From Bradyrhizobium embrapense (GTDB lineage: Bacteria > Pseudomonadota > Alphaproteobacteria > Rhizobiales > Xanthobacteraceae): a DNA stretch of 64,000 nucleotides. Both the position numbers and the translations under genes were made by a program. Each line of letters opens with the position of its first letter. Positions within the stretch are counted from its first letter, which is position 1. The notes beneath the pieces were generated by a model. It was not told where the DNA came from. It ran no database searches and saw only the letters and a list, made by a program, of their open reading frames with translations. Location: assembly GCF_001189235.2 (NCBI RefSeq), contig NZ_LFIP02000008.1, positions 124,001 through 188,000 on the forward strand, read 5' to 3'. Shown here in pieces: positions 37,474 through 45,818 of the stretch.

Positions 37474-37485
37474 TTCGTATACGAA
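37474..37485. promoter_or_regulatory. Operator palindrome, nicotinate locus site 2
   Basis: TTCGTATACGAA is a perfect 12-bp palindrome in the context ATTCGTATACGAACG, sharing the GTATAC core and flanking AACG with site 1. It lies at the expected transcription start of the hnr operon. Confidence 0.6.
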
Positions 37486-37551
37486 CGATATAGGCAGGGA
37501 GGCGGAAGCGCAGTATGATCGACCGCCGCCACAAGTCCAGGCTTGGTCACG

Positions 37552-39000
37552 ATGGCTGACACAATGACCGCCGCCGCCGGCGACAAGATCCGCTGCGATG
37601 CCTGTCCGGTGATGTGCTACATCAAGCCGGGCGCGGCCGGTGCGTGCGATCGTTATGCCAATCACGACGGAACGCTGGTGCGCGTCGACCCGCATGTGGT
37701 GCTGGAGCGCACGGTCTCGCATGGCGGCAAGCTGGTGCCGTTTCAGGTCAGCGGCGATTGGGACGGCAAGATCGTCCGCCAGCCCGAACTGTTCGTCACC
37801 GCGATCGGCGCCGGAACCACCTATCCCGACTACAAGCCGGCGCCCTTCATCGTGTCGTCGGAGGTCGACGGCGTCGACATGGTCACCGTGGTGACCGAGG
37901 GCATTTTCTCGTATTGCGGCGTCAAGGTGAAGATCGACACTGACCGCTATCTCGGGCCGGAGACCGCGACCGTGCGGGCGGACGGGGAGGCGGTCGGGCA
38001 TGTCACGACCAGCGAATATGGCTCGCAGATGCTCTCGCTCGGCGGCGTGCATCATCTGACCGGCGGCTCCAAGAAGGAGGGCCGCGTCACCTGCGACACG
38101 CTGATGGATCTCTCGAACTGCAAGGCGGTGGAGTTGACCATCGACGGCGGCGCCACCGTCGTGGTGCAAGCCGGCAAGCCGCCGATCGTCAACGGCGTGG
38201 CGGAAGAGCGGATGCGGGTCGGCTGCGGCTCGGCGACCATCGGCATGTTCGCCAAGCAATGGCATGGCAAGGTCGATGAGGTCGTGGTGGTCGACGACCA
38301 CATCACCGGCGTGCTCAGCGAGCACCAGGCCGGCAAGCTGCTCGATATCGCCGACACCGGCATCAAGATGAAGGGCCGCCGCTCGACGCCCGGCCGCTAT
38401 TTCCAGGTCGCCGATCCCGGCACCGGATGGGGCGGCACCAACATCTCCGATCCGCTGTCGATCCTCGGTCCCTTCAATGCGAAGGAGGCGCGGCCGGGGC
38501 TCACCATGCTGATGGTGTCGACGACCGGCGAGCACGCGTCCTACTACGTGCTGGACGAGGCCTTGAGGCCGATCGAGACCGAGATGCCGCCAGACCTCAA
38601 ATTCTCGGTCGAGCGCATCCAGGAGAATTGCGAGCCGGCGCTGTGCACCGTGCTGTTCATGGGCGGCGCGGGCGGATCGCTGCGGGCCGGCGTCACCGAT
38701 AATCCGGTGCGGCTGACGCGCTCGGTGAAGGATGCGCTGACGCGGGTAACCAGCGGCGGCGCGCCGGTCTATGTCTGGCCCGGCGGCGGCATAACCTTCA
38801 TGGTCGATGTCACGCAGATGCCGGCCGGGGCCTTCGGCTACGTGCCGACTCCGGCGCTGGTCGCGCCAATCGAGTTCACGATGCGGCTGTCGGATTACGC
38901 GGCGCTCGGCGGCCACATGGACTACGTCCGGCCGCTGTCGTCGCTGCGGGACAGCGCCGAAGTGCGGCCGATGCCGTATCTTCCCGGGCGGCGCGCATGA
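37552..39000 (+). CDS. hnr: 6-hydroxynicotinate reductase-like protein
   Basis: This product of about 482 residues begins with a cysteine cluster for iron-sulfur binding (C15, C18, C22, C32 in 'KIRCDACPVMCYIKPGAAGACDRY'). Further cysteines lie in 'FSYCGVKV', 'VTCDTLMDLSNCKAV', 'VGCGSATIG' and 'NCEPALC'. I recognise it as the 6-hydroxynicotinate reductase family. The characterised Eubacterium barkeri enzyme reduces 6-hydroxynicotinate to 1,4,5,6-tetrahydro-6-oxonicotinate and carries iron-sulfur clusters and covalent flavin. I chose ATG 37552; the frame opens at TTG 37543 and a further ATG is at 37564. It heads the operon with UPF0280, DUF1185, ABC importer and MarR genes, divergent from nicAB. 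Confidence 0.8.
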   Translation: MADTMTAAAGDKIRCDACPVMCYIKPGAAGACDRYANHDGTLVRVDPHVVLERTVSHGGKLVPFQVSGDWDGKIVRQPELFVTAIGAGTTYPDYKPAPFIVSSEVDGVDMVTVVTEGIFSYCGVKVKIDTDRYLGPETATVRADGEAVGHVTTSEYGSQMLSLGGVHHLTGGSKKEGRVTCDTLMDLSNCKAVELTIDGGATVVVQAGKPPIVNGVAEERMRVGCGSATIGMFAKQWHGKVDEVVVVDDHITGVLSEHQAGKLLDIADTGIKMKGRRSTPGRYFQVADPGTGWGGTNISDPLSILGPFNAKEARPGLTMLMVSTTGEHASYYVLDEALRPIETEMPPDLKFSVERIQENCEPALCTVLFMGGAGGSLRAGVTDNPVRLTRSVKDALTRVTSGGAPVYVWPGGGITFMVDVTQMPAGAFGYVPTPALVAPIEFTMRLSDYAALGGHMDYVRPLSSLRDSAEVRPMPYLPGRRA

Positions 39001-39905
39001 GACGGCTCCCGCAAATCGCGCTTCTTCCCGACGGCAAGCGGCTGCATTTGCAGGACGGTCCCATTGATCTCATCGTCGAAGCCAAGGGCAGGGACAAGGA
39101 CGTCAGCGCCGCCTATCAGGCAGCGGCGGAGCGCTTCACCGGCTTGCTTGATGAGCTTTGCGCGGAACTCGCCGAGCTGCGCAGCGCGGCCGATCCGCAG
39201 CGCGGCGGGCTGAAAGGCGTGGTCGCGCGGCGCATGCATGCGGCGGTTGCGCCGTTTGCCGCCGACGGCTTCATCACGCCGATGGCGGCGGTCGCAGGCT
39301 CGGTCGCCGAGGAAATCCTCGGCGCGATGCTGCAGGCCGCGACGCTCGACCGCGCCTATGTCAACAATGGCGGCGACATTGCCTTGCATCTTGGCGATAG
39401 CGAGCAATTCACCGTCGGCTTGATGGACCGGCCCGACCACCGTGGCGTGATGCGCACCATGACCGTCGACAGCGACATGCCGGTCCGCGGCATCGCGACA
39501 AGCGGCCGTCACGGCCGCAGCTTCTCGCTCGGCATTGCCGATGCCGTCACCGCGCTGGCGCGGACGGCGTCAGCGGCCGATGCCGCGGCGACCGTGATCG
39601 CCAATGCGGTGGATCTGCCGGGTCATCCCGCGATCCTGCGCGTTCCCGCGAGGGAGTTGCAGCCGGACAGCGATCTCGGCGCACGGCTGGTGACGCGCGA
39701 TGTCGGGCCGCTGTCGGACCACGAGATCGAGCAGGCGCTCGAGGCGGGAGCTGTGCGGGCGCGCGATCTCCTGACGTCGGGATTGATCGAGGGCGCGGCA
39801 TTGCGTCTACTGGGCGAAACGCGCCTTGTCGGTGCAGCTGGGAACGGGACGCCGGCGCCGCACGCGTTTAAAAGAAGAGAGTCAGAAATCGTGCTGCAGG
39901 CATGA
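38997..39905 (+). CDS. UPF0280 family protein (ApbE superfamily)
   Basis: The 302-residue protein matches the uncharacterised UPF0280 family, placed in the ApbE (flavin transferase) superfamily. It contains 'MAAVAGSVAEEILGAML', 'DRAYVNNGGDIALHL' and 'GIATSGRHGRSFSLGIADAVTALARTASAADAAATVIANAVDL'. The last stretch parallels the 'sGxyer' and 'aDAlaTal' motifs of ApbE. Its start overlaps the hnr stop (ATGA), so the two are coupled. Because the E. barkeri Hnr carries covalent flavin, this protein is a candidate factor for attaching or inserting that flavin (inference). The biochemical function of UPF0280 is otherwise unknown. Confidence 0.82.
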   Translation: MRRLPQIALLPDGKRLHLQDGPIDLIVEAKGRDKDVSAAYQAAAERFTGLLDELCAELAELRSAADPQRGGLKGVVARRMHAAVAPFAADGFITPMAAVAGSVAEEILGAMLQAATLDRAYVNNGGDIALHLGDSEQFTVGLMDRPDHRGVMRTMTVDSDMPVRGIATSGRHGRSFSLGIADAVTALARTASAADAAATVIANAVDLPGHPAILRVPARELQPDSDLGARLVTRDVGPLSDHEIEQALEAGAVRARDLLTSGLIEGAALRLLGETRLVGAAGNGTPAPHAFKRRESEIVLQA

Positions 39906-39921
39906 CCGGGAGCGAGGCACA

Positions 39922-40506
39922 ATGAGCGCCGTCATTCGCAAGATCGTCACCGTGGTCGAGGAGACCCATCTGGAGATGGGCAAGACCATCGACCCGCCGA
40001 CCCGCCGCGCGGCCGCGATCGCCGTGATCGAAAATCCCTTTGCCGGCCGTTATGTCGAGGATCTGTCGCCGCTGATCGCGATCGGCGAGGAACTCGGCGA
40101 ATTGCTTTCCAAGCGGGCGGTCGCCGCGCTCGGCATCGACGGCGCCAAGGCGCACAGCTACGGCAAGGCTGCTGCCGTCGGTGAAAATGGCGAGCTGGAG
40201 CATGCGGCAGCGATCTTGCATCCCAAGATGGGGGCGCCGGTGCGCAAGGTGCTCTCCAAGGGTGCGGCGCTGATCCCGTCGTCGAAGAAGCGCTCAGGTC
40301 CCGGCACCACGCTGGATATTCCGCTCGGGCACAAGGATGCGGCCTTCGTGCGCAGCCATTTCGATGGCATGGAGGTGCAGATCAACGACGCGCCGCGCGC
40401 CAACGAGATCATGGTCGCGGTTGCGGTGACCGATAGCGGGCGGCCGCTGCCGCGCGTCGGCGGGCTGACGGTCGACGAGGTCAAAGGCGAAGACGGATTG
40501 CGATAA
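39922..40506 (+). CDS. DUF1185 ('amino acid synthesis') family protein
   Basis: This 194-residue protein contains the family stretches 'RKIVTVVEETHLEMGKTIDPPTRRAAAIAVIENPFAGRYVEDLSPLIAIGEELG', 'GKAAAVGENGELEHAAAILHPKMG' and 'DIPLGHKDAAFVRSHFD'. DUF1185 proteins are called amino acid synthesis proteins in databases but have no proven reaction. It lies 16 bp after the UPF0280 gene and before the importer, so it may act on a nicotinate pathway intermediate. The ATG follows GAGCGAGG. Confidence 0.8.
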   Translation: MSAVIRKIVTVVEETHLEMGKTIDPPTRRAAAIAVIENPFAGRYVEDLSPLIAIGEELGELLSKRAVAALGIDGAKAHSYGKAAAVGENGELEHAAAILHPKMGAPVRKVLSKGAALIPSSKKRSGPGTTLDIPLGHKDAAFVRSHFDGMEVQINDAPRANEIMVAVAVTDSGRPLPRVGGLTVDEVKGEDGLR

Positions 40507-40535
40507 TCTCTTTGAAAGAAAAACTGGAGGACGGG

Positions 40536-41750
40536 ATGCGTGGTTATTTCGTAGGGGCGGGATTGGCGATTGCGGTCGCGGCCATGGCAACGAGCGCCAT
40601 GACGACGCAGGCCATGGCGCAGAGCGAAATCAAGATCGGCGAGATCAACTCTTACTCCTTGCTACCGGCGTTCACCGAGCCCTACCGCAAGGGCTGGCAA
40701 CTCGCAGTGGAGGAGATCAATGCGGCCGGCGGCATCGGCGGCAAGAAGCTCGTCGTCATTTCCAAGGATGACGGCGGCAAGCCGGCCGATGCGCAAACCG
40801 CGGCCAACGAGCTGGTGTCGAGCGAGAACGTCGCGATGCTCACCGGCACGTTCCTCTCCAATATCGGCCTTGCTGTCTCTGACTTCGCCAACCAGAAGAA
40901 GGTATTCTTCCTGGCCGCGGAGCCGCTGACCGACGCCATCACCTGGTCGAAGGGCAACCGCTACACGTTCCGCCTGCGGCCGTCGAACTACATGCAGGCC
41001 GCGATGCTGGTGGAGGAGGCCGCGAAGCTGCCAGCAAAACGCTGGGCGACAATCGCGCCGAACTACGAATACGGCCAGTCGGCGGTCGCGGTGTTCAAGA
41101 AGCTGATGTCGGAGAAGCGGCCCGACATCCAGTGGGTCGACGAGCAGTGGCCGCCGCAGGGCAAGATCGACGCCGGCCCAGTGGTGCAGGCGACTGCCGC
41201 CGCGAACCCCGAGGCGATCCTCAACGTCACCTTCGGCGCCGACCTCGTCAAGCTCGTGCGCGAAGGCAACACCCGCGGCCTGTTCAAGGGCCGCACCGTG
41301 GTCAGCTTTCTGACCGGCGAGCCGGAATATCTCGATCCGCTGAAGGACGAGACGCCGGAGGGCTGGATCGTCAGCGGCTATCCCTGGTACTCGATCAAGA
41401 CGCCCGAGCATGACGCATTCCTGAAGGCCTATCAGGCCAAGTACAACGACTATCCGCGGCTCGGCTCGATCGTCGGCTACCAGACCATCAAGGCGGCGGC
41501 CGCAATCCTCGCCAAGGCCGGTTCGAGCGATCCGGAGAAGCTGATCGCGGCGGCGGAAGGCATCTCGATGTCCTCGCCGTTCGGCGAGATCACCTTCCGC
41601 AAGATCGACCACCAGTCGACGCTCGGGGCCTTCACCGGCAAGACCGCGCTGAAGGATGGCAAGGGCATCATGGTCGATACGGCCTATCGCAAGGGTTCGG
41701 ACTATCTGCCCAGCGATGCCGAAATCGAGAAGCTGCGGCCGAAGGATTGA
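40536..41750 (+). CDS. Branched-chain amino acid type ABC substrate-binding protein, probably for nicotinate
   Basis: The product (about 404 residues) has a Sec signal peptide ('VGAGLAIAVAAMATSAMTTQAMAQ'). The mature part is a Peripla_BP_6 fold: 'EIKIGEINSYSLLPAFTEPYRKGWQLAVEEINAAGGIGGKKLVVISKDDGGKPADAQTAANELV'. ATG 40536 follows CTGGAGG and gives the signal peptide directly. It is the first gene of a complete Liv-type importer inside the nicotinate locus. Many Liv-type systems carry aromatic acids, so nicotinate or a hydroxylated relative is a likely ligand (inference). Confidence 0.87.
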   Translation: MRGYFVGAGLAIAVAAMATSAMTTQAMAQSEIKIGEINSYSLLPAFTEPYRKGWQLAVEEINAAGGIGGKKLVVISKDDGGKPADAQTAANELVSSENVAMLTGTFLSNIGLAVSDFANQKKVFFLAAEPLTDAITWSKGNRYTFRLRPSNYMQAAMLVEEAAKLPAKRWATIAPNYEYGQSAVAVFKKLMSEKRPDIQWVDEQWPPQGKIDAGPVVQATAAANPEAILNVTFGADLVKLVREGNTRGLFKGRTVVSFLTGEPEYLDPLKDETPEGWIVSGYPWYSIKTPEHDAFLKAYQAKYNDYPRLGSIVGYQTIKAAAAILAKAGSSDPEKLIAAAEGISMSSPFGEITFRKIDHQSTLGAFTGKTALKDGKGIMVDTAYRKGSDYLPSDAEIEKLRPKD

Positions 41751-41774
41751 GGCTGCGAATAGAGCGGAGCCTCG

Positions 41775-41870
41775 TGGTTCGAGACGCGCGGCGTTGCCGC
41801 GCTCCTCACCATGAGGGTCTTGCCCCTCATCCTGAGGAGGCGCGAAGCGCCGTCTCAAAGGATGAGGCCC
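41775..41870. repeat. Rearranged family B repeat
   Basis: Two half-elements lie tail to tail: GGTTCGAGACGCGCGGCG...GCTCCTCACCATGAGG and CCTCATCCTGAGGAGGCGCGAAGCGCCGTCTCAAAGGATGAGG. It sits inside the transporter operon between binding protein and permease and may reduce read-through. Confidence 0.65.
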
Positions 41871-41901
41871 CGATGCAAGTTCACGTCAAAGCGGACCGCC
41901 C

Positions 41902-43791
41902 ATGGCCTTCTACGTCGTCCAGTTCCTGACCGGTCTTGCCAGCGCGGCGTCGCTGTTCCTGGTCGCTTCGGGCCTGTCGATCATCTTCGGCGTGACGCGG
42001 ATCGTGAATTTCGCGCATGGCGCGTTCTACATGCTCGGTGCCTATGTCGCCTTCACGCTGACCGAGCGCTTCTCGGGCGCGTTCGGCTTCTGGGGCGGCA
42101 TCGTCGTCGCGGCGCTGGCGGTTGCCGCGATCGGCGTGCTGGTCGAGATGGTGTTGCTGCGCAGGATTTACCATTCGCCCGAGTTGTTCCAACTGCTCGC
42201 CACGTTCGGCCTCACGCTGATGGTCGAGGACCTCGTGGTGCTGATCTGGGGGCCGGACGATCTGGTCGGCCGCCGCGCGCCAGGCTTCAAGGGTGCGATC
42301 GATTTCTTCGGCCAGAATATCCCAAGCTACGATCTGTTCCTGATCGTGCTCGGGCCCGTCGTACTCGGGGTGCTCTGGCTGTTGTTCCAGCGCACCCGCT
42401 GGGGTGTGCTGGTGCGCGCGGCGACGCAGGACCGCGACATGGTTGCCGCACTCGGAGTCAATCAGAAATGGCTGTTCACCAGCGTGTTCGCGCTCGGCGT
42501 CTTCCTCGCAGCGCTCGGCGGCGCGCTGCAGATTCCGCGCGATGCGGTCAATCACGCGATGGATTTGCGCGTCATCGTCGAGGTCTTCGTCGTCGTCGTG
42601 ATCGGCGGCCTCGGCAGCATCATCGGTGCCTTCGTCGCGGCGGTACTGGTGTCGGAGCTCAATGCCTTCGGCATCCTGATCTTCCCGAAGATCTCCATCA
42701 TCCTGGTGTTCCTGGTGATGGCGGTGGTGCTGATCGTCCGTCCGTGGGGGCTGTTCGGCAAGCCGGAAGCGCCGGTGCGGCGCACGCCTGGCCTGACCGT
42801 CAATCCGTGGCGGCCGCTGACAGCGAACGAACGGCTGGCCGCCATCGCGGTGCTCGTCGTCGCTGCCGCGCTGCCGTTCGTCGCCGGCAACTATGTGCTC
42901 ACGGTCGGCTCGGAGATCGCGATCTTCGTGATCTTCGCGGTCAGCCTGCACTTTCTGATGTCGGTCGGCGGGCTCGCCTCGTTCGGCCACGCCGCTTATT
43001 TCGGCCTCGGCGCGTATGGCGTGGCGCTGCTCGCCAAGATGGCGGGCTTGCCGATGATCGCCTGCCTGCTGCTCGGCCCGCTGCTCGGGCTGCTGGGCGC
43101 TGCCGTGTTCGGCTTCTTCGCGGTGCAGCTCTCGGGCGTCTATTTCGCGATGCTGACCCTGGCGTTTGCCCAGATCGTCTGGTCGATCGCGTTCCAGTGG
43201 GTGTCGGTCACCGGCGGCGACAATGGCATTCTCGGGGTCTGGCCGGAGAAATGGGCGGCGAGCCCGTCGCATTTCTACTGGCTGTCGCTCGGCATTGCCG
43301 CGCTCGCGGTCGTGATCCTCCGCATCATCGTGTTCTCGCCGTTCGGCTTTGCGCTGCGCGCCACGCGCGACTCGCCGCTGCGCAGTGAAGCCGTCGGCAT
43401 CAACGGCAAGCGGATCCAGTGGACCGCGTTCGTGATCGCGGGCACCGTTGCCGGTCTCGCCGGCGCGCTGTTCGCCTACCTCAAGGGCAGCGTGTTCCCC
43501 GACAATATGGGCATCTCGCTGTCGGTCGATGCGCTGGTCATGGTGCTGCTCGGCGGCGTCGAGACGGTGTCGGGCGCGGTGGTCGGCGCGATCGTCTACA
43601 AGGCACTCAACATCTGGCTGGTCAGCCAGACCGATTGGTCGAAACTCGTGCTCGGCGCCTTCGTGGTGCTGATCGTGGTCGCCTTCCCGAAGGGCATCGT
43701 CGGCACGCTGGAAGCGTTCCTGCATCGCCGCCGCAAGTCTTCATCGTCGGCATCGCCCGTGCTGACCTCCCGCATCGAGACTGCCGAATGA
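41902..43791 (+). CDS. Fused branched-chain-type ABC permease (LivH-LivM fusion)
   Basis: The 629-residue membrane protein joins both permeases of a Liv-type importer. Residues about 1-295 are LivH-like ('LVASGLSIIFGVTRIVNFAHGAFYMLGAYVAF', 'VVVIGGLGSIIGAFVAAVLVSEL'). Residues about 310-629 are LivM-like ('EIAIFVIFAVSLHFLMSVGGLASFGHAAYFGLGAYGVALL', 'SPFGFALRATRDSPLRSEAVGIN'). No frameshift or stop separates them, so the fusion is genuine. Its stop overlaps the next ATPase start (ATGA). Confidence 0.9.
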   Translation: MAFYVVQFLTGLASAASLFLVASGLSIIFGVTRIVNFAHGAFYMLGAYVAFTLTERFSGAFGFWGGIVVAALAVAAIGVLVEMVLLRRIYHSPELFQLLATFGLTLMVEDLVVLIWGPDDLVGRRAPGFKGAIDFFGQNIPSYDLFLIVLGPVVLGVLWLLFQRTRWGVLVRAATQDRDMVAALGVNQKWLFTSVFALGVFLAALGGALQIPRDAVNHAMDLRVIVEVFVVVVIGGLGSIIGAFVAAVLVSELNAFGILIFPKISIILVFLVMAVVLIVRPWGLFGKPEAPVRRTPGLTVNPWRPLTANERLAAIAVLVVAAALPFVAGNYVLTVGSEIAIFVIFAVSLHFLMSVGGLASFGHAAYFGLGAYGVALLAKMAGLPMIACLLLGPLLGLLGAAVFGFFAVQLSGVYFAMLTLAFAQIVWSIAFQWVSVTGGDNGILGVWPEKWAASPSHFYWLSLGIAALAVVILRIIVFSPFGFALRATRDSPLRSEAVGINGKRIQWTAFVIAGTVAGLAGALFAYLKGSVFPDNMGISLSVDALVMVLLGGVETVSGAVVGAIVYKALNIWLVSQTDWSKLVLGAFVVLIVVAFPKGIVGTLEAFLHRRRKSSSSASPVLTSRIETAE

Positions 43792-44579
43792 GCATGGCCC
43801 CCACATTGCTGTCGGTCGAGGACTTGACCAAATCGTATGGTGGCGTGCATGCCGTGCGCGGCGTCTCGTTCGAGCTGCGCGCCGGCGAGATCCTCGCTTT
43901 GATCGGACCAAACGGCGCGGGCAAGAGCACCTGCTTCAACGTGCTCAACGGCCAGATCATTCCGGACTCCGGTCGCGTCAAGCTGCTCGGCGAGGACACC
44001 ACCGGCAAGAAGCCGCGCGTGATCTGGCGGATGGGCGTCGGCCGCACCTTCCAGATCGCGGCGACATTCCCGACCATGACAGTGCGCGAGAACGTGCAGG
44101 TCGCGCTGGTGTCGCATGGCGGGCAATTGTTCAACCTGTGGGCCTCGACCGCGCGGCACGCGCGCGAGGAGGCCGGGCGGCTGCTCGACCTGGTCGGCAT
44201 GGGCGCCTATGCGGAGCGGCCTTGCGGCGAGCTCGCCTATGGCGACGTCAAGCGGCTCGAGCTTGCGATCGCGCTCGCCAACCAGCCGAAGCTGCTCTTG
44301 ATGGACGAGCCGACCGCCGGCATGGCGCCGCGCGAGCGCGTCGAGCTGATGCGCCTGACGGCGCGGATCGCGCGCGAGCAGTCGATCGGCGTGCTGTTCA
44401 CCGAACACGACATGGACGTGGTGTTCGAGCATGCCGACCGCATCCTGGTCCTGAACCGCGGCACCTTGATCGCCGAAGGCTCGCCCGAGGAGGTCCGCGG
44501 CAACGCCCAGGTGCGCGCGATCTATCTCGGTGAGGGCCTGGTCTATGATGCGCGGCACCGCGAGGGAGCATCCGCATGA
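43788..44579 (+). CDS. ABC transporter ATP-binding protein (LivG-like)
   Basis: This 263-residue ATPase has Walker A 'GPNGAGKSTCFN', Walker B 'LLLMDEPTAGMA' and the H-loop 'VLFTEHDMDVVF'. The Q-loop region includes 'GVGRTFQIAATFP', typical of LivG. The signature is LAYGDVKRLELAIAL, a slight variant of the usual LSYGxQR form. The start at ATG 43788 overlaps the permease stop and the end overlaps the LivF-like start. Confidence 0.9.
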   Translation: MSMAPTLLSVEDLTKSYGGVHAVRGVSFELRAGEILALIGPNGAGKSTCFNVLNGQIIPDSGRVKLLGEDTTGKKPRVIWRMGVGRTFQIAATFPTMTVRENVQVALVSHGGQLFNLWASTARHAREEAGRLLDLVGMGAYAERPCGELAYGDVKRLELAIALANQPKLLLMDEPTAGMAPRERVELMRLTARIAREQSIGVLFTEHDMDVVFEHADRILVLNRGTLIAEGSPEEVRGNAQVRAIYLGEGLVYDARHREGASA

Positions 44580-45280
44580 AGCTCACGGTGAAGGACCTCA
44601 ACAGCTTCTACGGCCCGGCGCACATCCTGTTCGACATTGCGCTCGAGGTCGGCGAGGGCGAGGTGGTCGCGCTGCTCGGCCGCAACGGCGCCGGCAAGTC
44701 GACCACGTTTCGCTCCATCGTCGGCCTGGTCGAGAACCGCTCGGGCCGCGTCATGTTCGAGGGGAGGGACGTCTCTGATCTGCCGACGCATGCGATCGTG
44801 CGTGGCGGGCTCGGCTATGTGCCGGAGGAGCGGCGCATCTTCACGGATTTGACCGTCGAGGAGAATCTCGAAGTCGGCCGCCAGCCCAAGCGGCCTGGCG
44901 CGCCACAATGGGATCGCGACAAGCTGTTCAAGCTGTTTCCAAATCTTGGCGAGATGCGCGGCAGGCCCGGCGGGCGCATGAGCGGCGGCGAGCAGCAGAT
45001 GCTGACGATCGCACGCACGCTGATGGGCAACCCGTCGCTGGTGCTGCTCGACGAGCCGTCCGAAGGGCTGTCGCCGAAGATCGTGGAGCAGATGGTCGAT
45101 GCGATCCTGGCGATGAAGAAAGAGGGTGTCAGCATCGTCGTCTCGGAGCAGAACCTGCATTTCGCCCGGCTGATCTCGGATCGCGCCTATATCATCGAGC
45201 GCGGCCGGATCTGCTTTGGCGGCACCATGGCGGAACTCGATGCGCGTCCGGATGTCCGCGACGCACATCTGTCGCTGTAA
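44576..45280 (+). CDS. ABC transporter ATP-binding protein (LivF-like)
   Basis: This 234-residue ATPase has Walker A 'GRNGAGKSTTFRSI', signature 'MSGGEQQMLTIARTL', Walker B 'LVLLDEPSEGLSPKIV' and 'SEQNLHFA'. The N-terminal 'LTVKDLNSFYGPAHILFDIAL' and 'LGYVPEERRIFTDLTVEENLEVG' are LivF marks. It is coupled to the LivG-like gene by ATGA and followed 15 bp later by the MarR gene. Confidence 0.92.
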   Translation: MKLTVKDLNSFYGPAHILFDIALEVGEGEVVALLGRNGAGKSTTFRSIVGLVENRSGRVMFEGRDVSDLPTHAIVRGGLGYVPEERRIFTDLTVEENLEVGRQPKRPGAPQWDRDKLFKLFPNLGEMRGRPGGRMSGGEQQMLTIARTLMGNPSLVLLDEPSEGLSPKIVEQMVDAILAMKKEGVSIVVSEQNLHFARLISDRAYIIERGRICFGGTMAELDARPDVRDAHLSL

Positions 45281-45295
45281 CGGCGAGGTGGGACG

Positions 45296-45751
45296 ATGGC
45301 GAGGAGTGCGGCACAGAAGCGAAGCGTCAAGGCGGCCAAGTCGGGATACGTTCTCGACGAGCAGATCGGCTTCATCCTGCGCCAGGTGTCGCAGCGCCAC
45401 GCCGTGATCTTCGCCCGCGAGATCGGCATCAACCTGACGCCGACGCAGTGGGCGGCGCTGTCGAAGCTGTCGGAGGTCGGGGCATGCTCGCAGAACCAGC
45501 TCGGGCGGCTGACCTCGATGGACGTTGCGACCATCAAGGGCGTGATCGACCGCCTGACCGCACGCGGCCTGACCGAGACCTCGCCCGATCCCGACGACGG
45601 CCGCCGCCTTCTGGTGAGCCTGACGCGCGCCGGCCAGCAGATGGCCGACAAGGCAGCTCCGAATGCGCTGGTGATCTCCCGGGAGACATTGGCGCCGCTC
45701 GACGCCAAGGAGCGCGAGACGCTGATGGCGCTGCTCGGCAAGCTGCGGTGA
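45296..45751 (+). CDS. MarR-family transcriptional regulator, candidate regulator of the nicotinate locus
   Basis: The 151-residue protein has the MarR winged helix: 'LTPTQWAALSKLSEVGACSQNQLGRLTSMDVATIKGVIDRLTARGLTETSPDPDDGRRLLVSLTRAGQQM'. The DxR-type wing (DPDDGRR) is intact. Known nicotinate repressors (NicR, BpsR) are of this family and release DNA on 6-hydroxynicotinate. It ends the transporter operon and is the only regulator gene in the locus. It is therefore the best candidate for the CGTTTGTATACAAACG-type palindromes at 37337, 37474 and 49365, although direct evidence is missing. Confidence 0.87.
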   Translation: MARSAAQKRSVKAAKSGYVLDEQIGFILRQVSQRHAVIFAREIGINLTPTQWAALSKLSEVGACSQNQLGRLTSMDVATIKGVIDRLTARGLTETSPDPDDGRRLLVSLTRAGQQMADKAAPNALVISRETLAPLDAKERETLMALLGKLR

Positions 45752-45769
45752 TCGGCAGGCGCAGGAGAT

Positions 45770-45818
45770 GGGTAGAGCGCAGCGAGACTCGTCGGCTTCG
45801 TTTCGCTGAGCTCTACCC
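45770..45818. terminator. Bidirectional hairpin between convergent genes
   Basis: GGGTAGAGCGCAGCGAGAC (45770-45788) pairs with GTTTCGCTGAGCTCTACCC (45800-45818), an imperfect 19-bp stem. It follows the MarR stop and overlaps the end of the convergent membrane-protein gene. Confidence 0.65.

Noticed and set aside
41881..43725. A 614-residue minus-strand frame opposite the fused Liv permease
   Set aside because: Extremely Asp/His/Gln/Arg-rich composition is typical of the antisense of a hydrophobic membrane protein, not a real gene.
41902..43791. Possible frameshift artefact behind the LivH-LivM fusion
   Set aside because: The frame is continuous, the linker 'RPWGLFGKPEAPVRRTPGLTVNPWRPL' is natural, and such fusions are known in this transporter class.
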